From positions 834,679 through 898,678 of the forward strand of contig NZ_MOBM01000038.1 in NCBI RefSeq assembly GCF_003732275.1: a DNA stretch of 64,000 bases, given 5' to 3'. The notes beneath the pieces were generated by a model. The model was not told the origin of the DNA, made no database searches, and saw nothing but the letters and a program-made list of their open reading frames with translations. Position numbers and translations under genes: made by a program. The stretch is from Pseudomonas frederiksbergensis. Lineage in GTDB: Bacteria > Pseudomonadota > Gammaproteobacteria > Pseudomonadales > Pseudomonadaceae. Positions 26,204 through 34,821 of this stretch are shown here, one piece after another (the first letter of the stretch is position 1; every line of letters starts with the position of its first letter).

Positions 26204-26285
26204 TGGATTGGGCTTGACTGACTGGCATGGGGGCTATTGCCGGACATGAAGAACACTAGACCATTCAGGTTCGCTCGAACTGTCC

Positions 26286-28235
26286 TCAAGCCTTGCTTGC
26301 CGGTTTCACCGCGCGTTTGGTGCCGGTCGAGGGCTTGCGTTTGGCCGGTTTGCGTTTGTTTTTCCACGGTGTGGCGCCACGCCCGGCCGGGCTTGCCGGC
26401 CCGCTGATGGTCAGGTTCAGGCCGGCGCAACGTGCCACCTGCTTGCTCATCCACGCAGCCTGTTTGGTGACGAATTCTTCCAGGCTCATTTCACCGCTCT
26501 GCACCATGTCCAGGGCCTGTTCCCAGATCGCCGTGGTTCCGGGGTCGGCAATCGCGCGCGGCACGGCATCGATCAGGCTGAACGCTGCCGGCGTCGCGGC
26601 CAGGGCCTTGCCATTCTTGATCAGGTAGCCGCGGTCCAGCAGGCCCTGGATGATCGAGGCGCGGGTGGCTTCGGTGCCGATACCAGTGGTGTCCTTGAGC
26701 TTCTGCTTGAGCAGCGGATCTTCCACCAGTTTGGCGACGTTCTTCATCGCCTTGATCAGATCACCTTCGGTGAATGGCTTGGGCGGCTGGGTCCAGAGGT
26801 CCTTGAGCTTCACGTCGGCCACTGCGCAGTCACGCCCTTCTGCCAATGCCGGCAGTGTTTGTGGTGCCGGTGCTTCGCGGCCCTTGGCTGGCGCGAGGGC
26901 TTCGGGCAAGGCGCGTTTCCAGCCGGGCTCGACAATCTGCTTGCCCACGGCACGCAAGGCTTCACCGGCACAGTCGAAGTCGGCCTGGGTCCGGTCGTAC
27001 TCATGGTTGGGCAGGAACTGCGCCAGATAACGCGCACGAATCAGGGTGTAGACCGCCCGTTGCTTGCCTACCAGTCGGTCGAGGTTTTTCGCCGCCGCAG
27101 TGGGAATGATGCCGTGGTGAGCGCTGACCTTGGCATCGTTCCAGGCCCGTGAGCGGCGCTGGGGCTCCAGGTAATCGTGCAAGGCGTTCAGGGCCGGATC
27201 GGCTTGCCGAAGCGCCGCCAGAATACCCGGGGCTTCGCTGTGCTGACTCAGGGGCAGGTAGCCGCAGTCGCTACGCGGGTAGGTAATGACTTTGTGGGTT
27301 TCGTACAGCGCCTGGGCAATATCGAGGGTTTCCTGAGCACCGAGCCCGAGCTTCTTTGAACAGACTTCCTGCAACGTGCCCAGATCGAACGGTAAAGGCG
27401 CGACTTCGCGCATCCGCTCGGTGCGCAGTTTGATCACCCGAGCGCTCGCCGCACCGCTAATGGCCGTAGCCGCTTTTTGCGCCAGCGCCTGATTCAGGCA
27501 ACGGTCCTGATCGTCGCAAGCGTCGGAGGACGCACGCCATTGGGCGGTGAACGCGGTGCCATCGTGCAGCAGTTGCACATCGATCGCCCAGTAGGCGACC
27601 GGGACGAAATCGGCAATGCTGCGGTCGCGATCCACCACCAGGCGCAAGGTCGGTGTCTGCACCCGACCGACCGGCAATACGCCCTGATAGCCGGACTGAC
27701 GCCCCAGCAGGGTGAACAGCCGACTCATGTTCATCCCGATCAGCCAGTCGGCCCGGGAGCGCCCCAATGCCGAATGATAAAGGCTGAACGTCTCGGCCCC
27801 CGGCTTGAGCGCCGCCAGTGCCTTGCGGATCGATGCATCGTCCAGCGCCGACAGCCACAGCCGCCGGATCGGCCCGCGATAACGGCAATGCTCCACCAGT
27901 TCCCGGGCGATCATCTCGCCCTCACGGTCGGCGTCGGTGGCAATCACCAGTTCACTGGCCTCGCCGAGCAAGCGTTTGACCGCCTTGTACTGGCTGGCCG
28001 TGCGCGGTTTGACGGTCATCTTCCATTTTTCGGGAATGATCGGCAGATCCGCCAGCACCCAACGCTTGTAACGCGCGTCATAGGCATCCGGCGGTGCGGT
28101 TTCCAGCAGATGGCCGATGCACCAGGTCACCGTGACACCCGTTCCCAGCCAGCAGCCGTCGCCCCGGCGCTTGGCGCCGAGCACGGCCGCGATGTCTTTG
28201 GCCTGGGAGGGTTTTTCACAGAGGTACAGCTGCAT
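26286..28235 (-). CDS. topB: DNA topoisomerase III
   Basis: 649 residues from ATG 28235 (MQLYLCEKPSQAKDIA); the extra N-terminal MMMVV is less likely. It is a type IA topoisomerase that relaxes and decatenates DNA. The TOPRIM domain includes ELVIATDADREGE, and ALGRSRADWLIGMNMSRLFT and PVGRVQTPTLRLVVDRD are type IA signatures. The catalytic tyrosine lies in ITYPRSDCGYLP. The tail (about the last 25 residues) is lysine/arginine/proline rich, a likely DNA-binding extension. It is a single gene with no partner in the window. Confidence 0.96.
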   Translation of the reverse strand: MQLYLCEKPSQAKDIAAVLGAKRRGDGCWLGTGVTVTWCIGHLLETAPPDAYDARYKRWVLADLPIIPEKWKMTVKPRTASQYKAVKRLLGEASELVIATDADREGEMIARELVEHCRYRGPIRRLWLSALDDASIRKALAALKPGAETFSLYHSALGRSRADWLIGMNMSRLFTLLGRQSGYQGVLPVGRVQTPTLRLVVDRDRSIADFVPVAYWAIDVQLLHDGTAFTAQWRASSDACDDQDRCLNQALAQKAATAISGAASARVIKLRTERMREVAPLPFDLGTLQEVCSKKLGLGAQETLDIAQALYETHKVITYPRSDCGYLPLSQHSEAPGILAALRQADPALNALHDYLEPQRRSRAWNDAKVSAHHGIIPTAAAKNLDRLVGKQRAVYTLIRARYLAQFLPNHEYDRTQADFDCAGEALRAVGKQIVEPGWKRALPEALAPAKGREAPAPQTLPALAEGRDCAVADVKLKDLWTQPPKPFTEGDLIKAMKNVAKLVEDPLLKQKLKDTTGIGTEATRASIIQGLLDRGYLIKNGKALAATPAAFSLIDAVPRAIADPGTTAIWEQALDMVQSGEMSLEEFVTKQAAWMSKQVARCAGLNLTISGPASPAGRGATPWKNKRKPAKRKPSTGTKRAVKPASKA

Positions 28236-28371
28236 AACCACCATCATCAATCAGTGTTCGGGAGATGCACAGAATGGCGGCTGATGAGCGATGGAGCAAT
28301 CTTTATCTGTATGGATGTACAGCTTAAGCTGTTGCCGTTGATGACTGTGGTCAATCCACCACGATCAACCT

Positions 28372-28479
28372 GGTGCCAATGGCGGTGCCAACCTCGAGAC
28401 TCGCGCCGACGACACGGTCTATGGTTTCAACTCCAACGCCAAGCGGGATTTCGACAGTACTACCTCTGCGAGCAAGCTT
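28372..28479 (+). pseudogene. Remnant of a serralysin-type (AprA) metalloprotease gene
   Basis: Read in the frame starting at 28372, the translation gives GANGGANLETRADDTVYGF followed by NSNAKRDFDSTTSASKL. The pattern GANLxTRxxDTVYGFNSNxxRDF is the stretch between the catalytic domain and the first calcium repeats of serralysins such as AprA. Sequence before and after in that frame does not continue the family. The fragment has no start, zinc motif or RTX repeats, so it is a short relic of a deleted gene. Recognition is from memory of the family. Confidence 0.6.
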
Positions 28480-28628
28480 GCACCCGTTCGGCTGCGAAAC
28501 CGTCGCGTCGACGGAACATGGGTTATACCTGATGGTTCCTGGTAAAGGTGTGTGAGGGCTATGCTGCCCATCGCGAACAAGCCTGCGCTCCATTTGGATC
28601 TTCGCCGTTGTAACAGAGGAGCTATCCC

Positions 28629-28991
28629 ATGAAAGTCCCAGGTCCCGGTAATCCCATCGCCATCGCCCCTCAACCCGGCTGCGTGGTGGTGAAGTTCCAT
28701 GGCATTCAAGTGGCGTCATCCACTCGGGCGCTGGTCATGCATGAGGCCAATTATCCTCCGGTGTACTACATCCCTCGTGAGGACATCGCCGAACACTATT
28801 TCGCCCGCACCGACCACACCAGCTATTGCCCGTACAAGGGCGATGCCAGCTATTTCAGCCTGCAAATACCCGGGCATGAAGGTGCCAATGCGGTGTGGAG
28901 TTATGAGGACCCGAAGGTGTCAGTTGAGCAGATTCGCGGGTATGTGGCGTTTTATCCTGAAGAAGTGACGTTTGAGGTGCTTGATACCTGA
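28629..28991 (+). CDS. DUF427 domain protein
   Basis: 120 residues with GAGGAG before the ATG. The DUF427 fold signature is clear: VVVKFHGIQVASSTRALVMHEANYPPVYYIPREDI, then TSYCPYKGDASYFSL and ANAVWSYEDP...GYVAFYPEEV. The function is unknown; the family is widespread and single-domain. It lies between the serralysin remnant and a REP doublet. Confidence 0.92.
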   Translation: MKVPGPGNPIAIAPQPGCVVVKFHGIQVASSTRALVMHEANYPPVYYIPREDIAEHYFARTDHTSYCPYKGDASYFSLQIPGHEGANAVWSYEDPKVSVEQIRGYVAFYPEEVTFEVLDT

Positions 28992-29067
28992 GGTGCAGAA
29001 AGCATTGTGGTGGGGGGCTTGGCCTAATGTCGGCCAGTTAACAGAAATTCAGAGTCTCGCGTACCAT

Positions 29068-29200
29068 TGTGGCGAGGGAGCTTGCTCCCGCTGGGGCGCG
29101 TAGCGGCCCCGAAGCCTGTCAGCGCACGGGATTCAGATAGAGCATGGTGTCCGTCTTGCGACTGCTTCGCAGCCGAGCGGGAGCAAGCTCCCTCGCCACA
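29068..29200. repeat. REP doublet (TGTGGCGAGGGAGC family)
   Basis: TGTGGCGAGGGAGCTTGCTC and its inverted partner around GGGGCGCGTAGCGGCCCC and a 60-base spacer. The same family occurs at 8522, 33713, 34708 and 54853. Confidence 0.88.
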
Positions 29201-29245
29201 GGAAGCCCGCTCCCACAGGTAAGCCTGGGCTAGAGGTACGTGCCG

Positions 29246-30868
29246 TCAGTTCTTGTCCAGATCCACATTCTTCGTCTCACGCAAACAGATCATTCCCACC
29301 ACCAGGCTCACCCCGGTAATCACCACCGGGTACCACAGCCCATAGAAAATATCCCCGGTGTACACCACCAGGGCAAACGACACCGTCGGCAGGAAACCAC
29401 CAAACCAGCCGTTGCCGATGTGGTAGGGCAGGGACATGGAGGTGTAGCGAATGCGGGTCGGGAACAGTTCGACCATCAACGCTGCCAGCGGGCCGTAGCA
29501 CATGGCGGAGATGATAATCAGCGCCACGATCAGCGCCACGATCATCGGTTTGTTGATCAGCTGGGTGTCGGCTTTTGACGGATACCCAGCCAGGGTCACG
29601 GCGCCACGCAGGGCCGCTTCATCGTAGCCTTCAAGTTTCACTTCACCGACGCTGACCTGCACGGCGCTGCCGGCCGGAGCCGCTTCGCTGTTGTAGGGCA
29701 GGCCTTGTTTGACCAGGAAGGTTTTGACCTTGTCGCACGGGCTATCAAATTTAGCCTTGCCCACCGGGTCGAACTGGAAGGTGCAGGTGGCCGGGTCGGC
29801 CAGCACGGTGATCGGTGCCTGGCGGCTGGCCTGGTCGATGGCCGGGTTGGCGTAATGGGCCAGAGTCTTGAAGATCGGGAAGTACAGCGCGGTGGCCAGC
29901 AACAGGCCGATCATCAGCACCGGTTTGCGCCCGACCTTGTCCGACAGCCAGCCAAAAAAGATGAAGAACGGTGCGCCAATGATCACGCTGACGATCAGCA
30001 GACTGTTGGCCAGGGCCGGGTCCATTTTCAGGAATTGGGTGAGGAAGAACAGCACATAGAACTGCGCTGCGTAGAAGGTCACCGCTTGCCCGGCGTTGAT
30101 GCTGAACAGCGCAATCAGCACCACTTTGAGGTTGTCCCATTTGCCGAAGGAATCGCGCAGCGGCGACTTGCAGAGCTTGCCTTCTTCTTTCATTTTCACG
30201 AACGCAGGCGACTCATGCAGGCTCAAGCGAATCCAGGTCGAGATGCCCAGCAGCACGATTGAAAACAGAAACGGAATGCGCCAGCCCCAGACTTCGAACT
30301 GGTCACCGGTGAAGTAGCGGCAGCCGAGCACCACCAGCAGCGACAGCAGCAAGCCGAGGGTGGCGGTGGACTGAATCCAGCTGGTGTGGAAACCGCGTTT
30401 GCCGATCGGCGCGTGTTCCGCGACATAAGTGGCCGCGCCGCCGTATTCACCGCCCAGCGCCAGACCCTGGAGCATGCGCAGCACCACGAGGATGATCGGC
30501 GCGGCAATGCCGATACTCGCATAAGTCGGCAGCAAACCGACGCAGAACGTCGCCAGGCCCATGAGGACGATGGTCGCGAGGAACGTGTATTTACGCCCGA
30601 TCATGTCCCCCAAACGTCCGAACACCAGCGCACCGAACGGCCGCACGATGAAGCCGGCGGCGAAGGCCATGAGCGCGAAGATGAACGCCGTGGTGTCGTT
30701 GACCCCGGCGAAGAACTGTTTGCTGATGACCGCCGCGAGGGCGCCATAGAGGAAAAAGTCGTACCACTCGAACACCGTCCCGAGGGACGAGGCGAAGATG
30801 ACTTTCTGGGTTTCCTGACTGGTGCCGGCGCTGCGGACGGCTTCCAGGGGCTGAACATGTTCTGACAT
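29246..30868 (-). CDS. MFS transporter of the metabolite:H+ symporter type
   Basis: 540 residues from ATG 30868 (GAGGGA seven bases upstream). MHS landmarks: SSLGTVFEWYDFFLYGALAA in TM1, GRLGDMIGRKYTFL (motif A), RMLQGLALGGEYGGAATYVAEHAP in TM4-5. An unusual insert of about 100 residues (roughly 345-445), with a cysteine pair (TCTF, SPCDKV), splits TM8-TM9 and would face the periplasm. Such inserts are known in some Pseudomonas members. Substrate is likely an organic acid or betaine-like solute, not determined. The GMC oxidoreductase lies next upstream. Confidence 0.9.
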   Translation of the reverse strand: MSEHVQPLEAVRSAGTSQETQKVIFASSLGTVFEWYDFFLYGALAAVISKQFFAGVNDTTAFIFALMAFAAGFIVRPFGALVFGRLGDMIGRKYTFLATIVLMGLATFCVGLLPTYASIGIAAPIILVVLRMLQGLALGGEYGGAATYVAEHAPIGKRGFHTSWIQSTATLGLLLSLLVVLGCRYFTGDQFEVWGWRIPFLFSIVLLGISTWIRLSLHESPAFVKMKEEGKLCKSPLRDSFGKWDNLKVVLIALFSINAGQAVTFYAAQFYVLFFLTQFLKMDPALANSLLIVSVIIGAPFFIFFGWLSDKVGRKPVLMIGLLLATALYFPIFKTLAHYANPAIDQASRQAPITVLADPATCTFQFDPVGKAKFDSPCDKVKTFLVKQGLPYNSEAAPAGSAVQVSVGEVKLEGYDEAALRGAVTLAGYPSKADTQLINKPMIVALIVALIIISAMCYGPLAALMVELFPTRIRYTSMSLPYHIGNGWFGGFLPTVSFALVVYTGDIFYGLWYPVVITGVSLVVGMICLRETKNVDLDKN

Positions 30869-30983
30869 ATCGGTATCCCTCACAGTGATTGTTTTTGTTG
30901 TTCCACTGGTGTTGCGTGTTCCTTGTAGGGGTAATGCTCAATGCTCGCGAATCAGCTGCAATCCCTGTTGGAGTGCAATCCCT

Positions 30984-31073
30984 TGTGGGAGCGAGCCTGC
31001 TCGCGATGGCGGTGTATCAGTCACCATAGATGTTGGATGTCAGACCGTCATCGCGAGCAGGCTCGCTCCCACA
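30984..31073. repeat. REP doublet overlapping a gene end
   Basis: Outward TGTGGGAGCGAGCC pair. The right arm runs into the GMC oxidoreductase reading frame and encodes its last residues VGASLLAMTV plus stop. Confidence 0.9.
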
Positions 31074-32689
31074 GTGGGGGTGTTGGCGGTAGTTTCGAGG
31101 ATCAATTGCGCAGCTTTCTCGGCAATCATCAACGTCGGCGAGCAGGTGTTGCCTGAGGTGATGCGCGGCATGATCGAAGCATCGGCGATGCGCAGGCCGG
31201 GGATGCCGTGAACACGCAACTCGGCGTCGACCACCGCGTGCGCATCGTTGCCCATCCGGCAGGTGCCCACCGGGTGGAAAATCGTCGTGCCGATCCGGGC
31301 GGCCGCTTCGTGCAATTGCTCTTCACTCTGCAAGCTGTCGCCGGGCAGGTACTCGACCGGTTTGAACGCTTGCAAGGCGGGCGCGGAGACGATGCGGCGG
31401 GTCAGGCGGATGGCGTCGGCTGCCACTCGCAAGTCTTCGGGATGACTCAGGTAGTTGGGCTGAATCAGCGGCGCTTCCCGCGGGTCGGCGGAACGAATGT
31501 CTATCCGGCCACGGCTTTGCGGGCGCAGATCGCAGACCGACGCAGTGAAGGCGGGGAAGGCGTGCAGCGGCTCGCCGAAGCGCTCCAGCGACAACGGTTG
31601 CACGTGGTATTCGAGGTTCGCCGAGGTCTGCTCCGGCCCCGAACGGGCGAAGGCACCGAGTTGGCTCGGTGCCATGGACAGCGGGCCGCTGCGGTCATAC
31701 AGATAACGCAGGCCCATGCCCATCTTGCCCCACAGCGTGCCGGCAATCTGGTTCAGGGTGCGGGCGTTTTCCAGTTTGTAGATCAGCCGCAGTTGCAGAT
31801 GGTCCTGCAGGTTGCCGCCCACGCCGGGCAGTTCATGGACAACGCCGATGCCCAGTTTTTGCAGGAGCGGGCGAGGGCCGATTCCGGAACGCTGAAGGAT
31901 GCCCGGTGAACCGACGGAACCGGCACACAGCACAATTTCCTTGCGTGCCTTGAAGGTTTTGGCCTGGCCTTGCCAACGTGCGCTGACTGCTGAGGCACGG
32001 CCGTTTTCCAGCTGCACGCGGTCCACTTCGACGTCGGTCAGCACCGTCAGATTGGCGCGCTGGCGGATCGGTTTGAGAAACGCCTTGGCCGCGTTCCAGC
32101 GGATCCCGGCTTTCTGGTTGACCTGGAAATAGCCGCAGCCTTCGTTGTCGCCCTGATTGAAGTCATCAATGCTGGCAATGCCGCTTTGCTCGGCAGCGGT
32201 GCGGAAGGCGTCGAGGATCGGCCACGACAGCCGCTGCCGTTCGATCCGCCATTCGCCGGCAGCGCCATGAAACTCCGAGTCGCCGGCAAAGTGGTTTTCG
32301 CTTTGTTTGAACAGGGGCAGAACGTCTTGCCAGCCCCAGCCGGCATTGCCCTCGGCCGCCCAGCCGTCGTAATCACCGGCCTGGCCGCGCATGTAGATCA
32401 TGCCGTTGATCGAAGAACAGCCGCCGAGCACCTTGCCGCGTGGGTAGCTCAGGGCGCGGCCTTGCAGGCCCGGTTGCGTTTCGGTCTTGAAGCACCAGTC
32501 GGTGCGCGGGTTGCCGATGCAGAACAGGTAACCGACGGGAATGTGAATCCACGGGTAGTTATCGCGGCCGCCGGCTTCGAGCAGCAGCACGCGATGCTGC
32601 GGGTTGGCTGACAATCGATTGGCCAGCAAACAACCGGCCGGCCCGGCGCCGACCACGATGTAGTCGTATTCATCAAGGGAAGTCTGCAT
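31040..32689 (-). CDS. GMC family FAD oxidoreductase (choline dehydrogenase-like)
   Basis: 549 residues from ATG 32689 (GAGG upstream); an ATG at 32725 with a poorly placed site is possible. The FAD motif YDYIVVGAGPAGCLLANRL opens the protein. GMC signature 1 is PRGKVLGGCSSINGMIYMRG; the catalytic His lies in FHPVGTCRMG; NTCSPTLMIAEKAAQLI closes the fold. It oxidises an alcohol to an aldehyde or acid; choline is only one possibility. The C-terminal 10 residues VGASLLAMTV come from a REP element. A divergent LysR gene (32823) probably controls it. Confidence 0.93.
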   Translation of the reverse strand: MQTSLDEYDYIVVGAGPAGCLLANRLSANPQHRVLLLEAGGRDNYPWIHIPVGYLFCIGNPRTDWCFKTETQPGLQGRALSYPRGKVLGGCSSINGMIYMRGQAGDYDGWAAEGNAGWGWQDVLPLFKQSENHFAGDSEFHGAAGEWRIERQRLSWPILDAFRTAAEQSGIASIDDFNQGDNEGCGYFQVNQKAGIRWNAAKAFLKPIRQRANLTVLTDVEVDRVQLENGRASAVSARWQGQAKTFKARKEIVLCAGSVGSPGILQRSGIGPRPLLQKLGIGVVHELPGVGGNLQDHLQLRLIYKLENARTLNQIAGTLWGKMGMGLRYLYDRSGPLSMAPSQLGAFARSGPEQTSANLEYHVQPLSLERFGEPLHAFPAFTASVCDLRPQSRGRIDIRSADPREAPLIQPNYLSHPEDLRVAADAIRLTRRIVSAPALQAFKPVEYLPGDSLQSEEQLHEAAARIGTTIFHPVGTCRMGNDAHAVVDAELRVHGIPGLRIADASIMPRITSGNTCSPTLMIAEKAAQLILETTANTPTVGASLLAMTV

Positions 32690-32822
32690 CCCTGACCTCG
32701 TATTGTTGTTCTTGTTGTCGGTCATCCTAGTTGTTAGCTTTCGTTAAAAGAATGTTAGTTTTTGCGCAGCTGCTGTGCGTTTTTAGACAGCGTCGTTAAC
32801 GGCATAACGTCAGGGATGGTTC

Positions 32823-33716
32823 ATGTTCGACTGGAATGACCTGCGGTTTTTTCTCGAATTGCAGCGCAGCGGCCGCTTGCTCACCGCCGCTCGCCGTTTG
32901 AACACCACCCACGCCACCGTGGCCCGGCACATCGAAGCCATTGAAAAAAGCCTCGGCACCGCGCTGTTCGTCCAGCATACCCAAGGCTACGAATTGACCC
33001 CGGCCGGCGAAGCGCTGCTCAAACACGCCGAGGCCATGGAAAACGTCGCGCTGCTGGCTCAGGAAGAAATCACCCAATCATCCGCGCCGCTGGGCAAGAT
33101 CCGCGTCGGGGTGACGGAAGGGCTGGGCATCATGTTCCTCGCCAGCCGCATGAACGGGCTGTTCGAACGCTATCCGGGGTTGGAGGTGGAGCTGGTGGCG
33201 GTGCCGCGCTTCGTCAGCATTCTCAACCGTGAAGCCGAGATCAGCATTCACCTGGAACGCCCGGCCGCCGACATGCTGGTCACTCGAAAACTCACCGATT
33301 ACCGACTGGCGCTCTACGCCAGCCAGGCCTATCTGGACCGCGCGCCACCACTGCGCAGCCGCGAAGACCTCGGTCGGCATGCATGGATCGGCTACGTCGA
33401 CGACTTGCTGTTCAGCCAGGAACTGATGTTCCTCAACAGCTTCTGCCGCAACCCCCAGGTGGTCTTCCACAGCACCAGCGTCATCGCCCAACAACAGGCC
33501 GCGCGCTCGGGGTTGGGGATCGCCGTGTTGCCGTGCTACATGGCCAGCGCCGATCCGGACTTGGTGCCGTTGCTGCCGGATGAAAGCATCCAGCGCAGTT
33601 ATTGGATCAGCACGCGGCGCGAGCTGCACAAGTCCGTGCGGCTGCGGGTGTTGTGGGATTACGTGGTGGAGTTGTGTGAGCGTGAGCAGGATCTGCTGCG
33701 AGGCTCCTACGGGTAA
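32823..33716 (+). CDS. LysR family transcriptional regulator
   Basis: 297 residues. The DNA-binding start DWNDLRFFLELQRSGRLLTAARRLNTTHATVARHIEAIEKSLG is the GcvA/YhjC-like variety with TTHATVARHI in place of the usual SQPAVS. AGGGATGG precedes the ATG. Divergent from the GMC oxidoreductase with about 130 bases between, it is the likely regulator of that gene. Its TAA stop at 33714-33716 lies inside the terminal repeat of the MITE-like element that follows. Confidence 0.92.
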   Translation: MFDWNDLRFFLELQRSGRLLTAARRLNTTHATVARHIEAIEKSLGTALFVQHTQGYELTPAGEALLKHAEAMENVALLAQEEITQSSAPLGKIRVGVTEGLGIMFLASRMNGLFERYPGLEVELVAVPRFVSILNREAEISIHLERPAADMLVTRKLTDYRLALYASQAYLDRAPPLRSREDLGRHAWIGYVDDLLFSQELMFLNSFCRNPQVVFHSTSVIAQQQAARSGLGIAVLPCYMASADPDLVPLLPDESIQRSYWISTRRELHKSVRLRVLWDYVVELCEREQDLLRGSYG

Positions 33717-33910
33717 TGCTGTTCACTTAAGAGAATCTTGAGTCAGTGAGAAACCTGTGGCGAAGGAGCTTGCTCCCGCTTGAGTGCGTAGCACTCACAA
33801 AAACCGGCGATTGTTCAGATTTTGGGGCCGCTACGCAGCCCAGCGCAAGCAGCTCGCTCGCCACAAAGGCAGGCATGACCGAAGAGTCGCGCTTAAGTGA
33901 ACATCATTAC
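33713..33910. repeat. MITE-like element with 19-bp terminal inverted repeats, copy 2
   Basis: The ends are GTAATGCTGTTCACTTAAG (33713-33731) and the complement of GTAATGATGTTCACTTAAG (33892-33910), one mismatch in 19. Inside are two inverted REPs (TGTGGCGAAGGAGC, ...GCTCGCCACA) and the core GGGGCCGCTACGCAGCCCAGCG. It is very similar to the inverted copy at 8522-8702. No transposase frame. The left end supplies the stop codon of the LysR gene. Confidence 0.85.
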
Positions 33911-34064
33911 GCTCCTATGGGGCACGTTTTAAACAAGAAAAACCGCGATCGTTTAAATGAAGCTTGCCGTTACCATCCAGAGGCTACAACGCCTTGCGCC
34001 ACTCCCTACACGTAAGACAGAATCCGCCGGCTTGTGCGCCTTGGGCCCGCTCGGTAACTTGATT
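33911..34064. other. Intergenic region before the structured leader
   Basis: About 150 bases without a gene. It should hold the promoter for the leader and the DUF6124 gene. I see no outstanding sigma-70 match. Confidence 0.35.
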
Positions 34065-34254
34065 CCCGTCACTGCTCATCAGTGATCGGGTCTGCAAGCC
34101 CGCCGGAATACCAGTCGCATAGCCCTGCCAAAGGACGCTCGTTTATGTCCGCGAAATGGCGGCTTTGTGCGGGAGATCTTCGGATCTGCCGGGTTCCTGG
34201 TTTCCCGGTCTTGCAGACCCGCACATGGCTGCCACCCATCATCTGCAAGTGATG
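34065..34254 (+). promoter_or_regulatory. Candidate structured RNA leader of the DUF6124 gene
   Basis: Several nested hairpins are visible. CACTG/CAGTG extended by CCCG/CGGG (34065-34090). CGGG-TCTGCAAG-CCCG (34087-34102). A closing stem TGTGCGGG/CCCGCACA (34166-34173 with 34218-34225) encloses AGATC-TTCG-GATCT (34174-34187, a stable cUUCGg loop on the plus strand) and CCGGG/CCCGG (34189-34208). Last is CATCA-TCTGCAAG-TGATG (34237-34254). Both TCTGCAAG loops are complementary to CTTGCAGA (34210-34217) in the three-way junction. It ends 35 bases before ATG 34290. Structure is seen in sequence; expression and function are inference. Confidence 0.55.
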
Positions 34255-34289
34255 TCGGTAGTTCCTAATGAACAATCAGGAGTTTCACC

Positions 34290-34649
34290 ATGATCAAACC
34301 TACGCCCAATCCGCCGGACACCGATCCGATATCCCCGTACGAACCCGATTCAAAAAAACTCAATGAGGCCGCCAAACGCGCCCTCGACTTCCACTTTCCA
34401 TCGAATGCCGATATCAAAGCCACCGCGCGTAACCCCAGCAAGCTGTTTGCCGTGGCCCCAGAGGCCACAGCCGAAACCCTGGCGATTTTTTTGGTCGAGA
34501 CGCTGGCCTCGGTCGATGTGATGGTCCATCAGTTGGTGGATCATCTGGAGGGTGAGTCACGCTACGCCCTGCTGGGCATTTCAAACAGCATCATGGTGGC
34601 GGAGATCACCGCGAACCGGGTTCTGGATCACATTGATACGCCCGAGTAG
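34290..34649 (+). CDS. DUF6124 family protein
   Basis: 119 residues, AGGAG 7 bases before the ATG. The opening MIKPTPNPPDTDPISPYEPDSKKLNEAAKRALDFHFP is the hallmark of a Pseudomonas-restricted orphan family; the second half (ETLAIFLVETLASVDVMVHQLVDHLEGESRYALLGISNSIMVAEITANRVLDHI) is a helical bundle. The function is unknown. The gene sits behind the structured leader at 34065-34254, suggesting post-transcriptional control. Confidence 0.85.
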   Translation: MIKPTPNPPDTDPISPYEPDSKKLNEAAKRALDFHFPSNADIKATARNPSKLFAVAPEATAETLAIFLVETLASVDVMVHQLVDHLEGESRYALLGISNSIMVAEITANRVLDHIDTPE

Positions 34650-34707
34650 GCATGGGCTGCTGTGGTGAGTGAGTGACTGACGCAGGGTTGTGCAGTGGCT
34701 CCTTTTT

Positions 34708-34752
34708 TGGGACCGCTTCGCGGCCTAGCGGGAGCAAGCTCCCTCGCCACAG
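34708..34752. repeat. Single REP (TGTGGCGAGGGAGC family)
   Basis: A GGGACCGCTTCGCGGCC hairpin followed by AGCGGGAGCAAGCTCCCTCG ending in CCACA; half of the doublet seen at 29068 and 54853. Confidence 0.8.
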
Positions 34753-34821
34753 ATTGTTCAGCGGCCACGAACAGGATGTGCCGCATGCACCATTCGCCTG
34801 TAGGAGCGGGGCTGTGGTCAT

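Noticed and set aside
34069..34275. Minus-strand reading frame of 68 residues opposite the DUF6124 leader
   Set aside because: It lies entirely within the hairpin-rich leader, lacks a ribosome binding site and matches no family; base pairing on the plus strand (cUUCGg loop) explains the sequence better.
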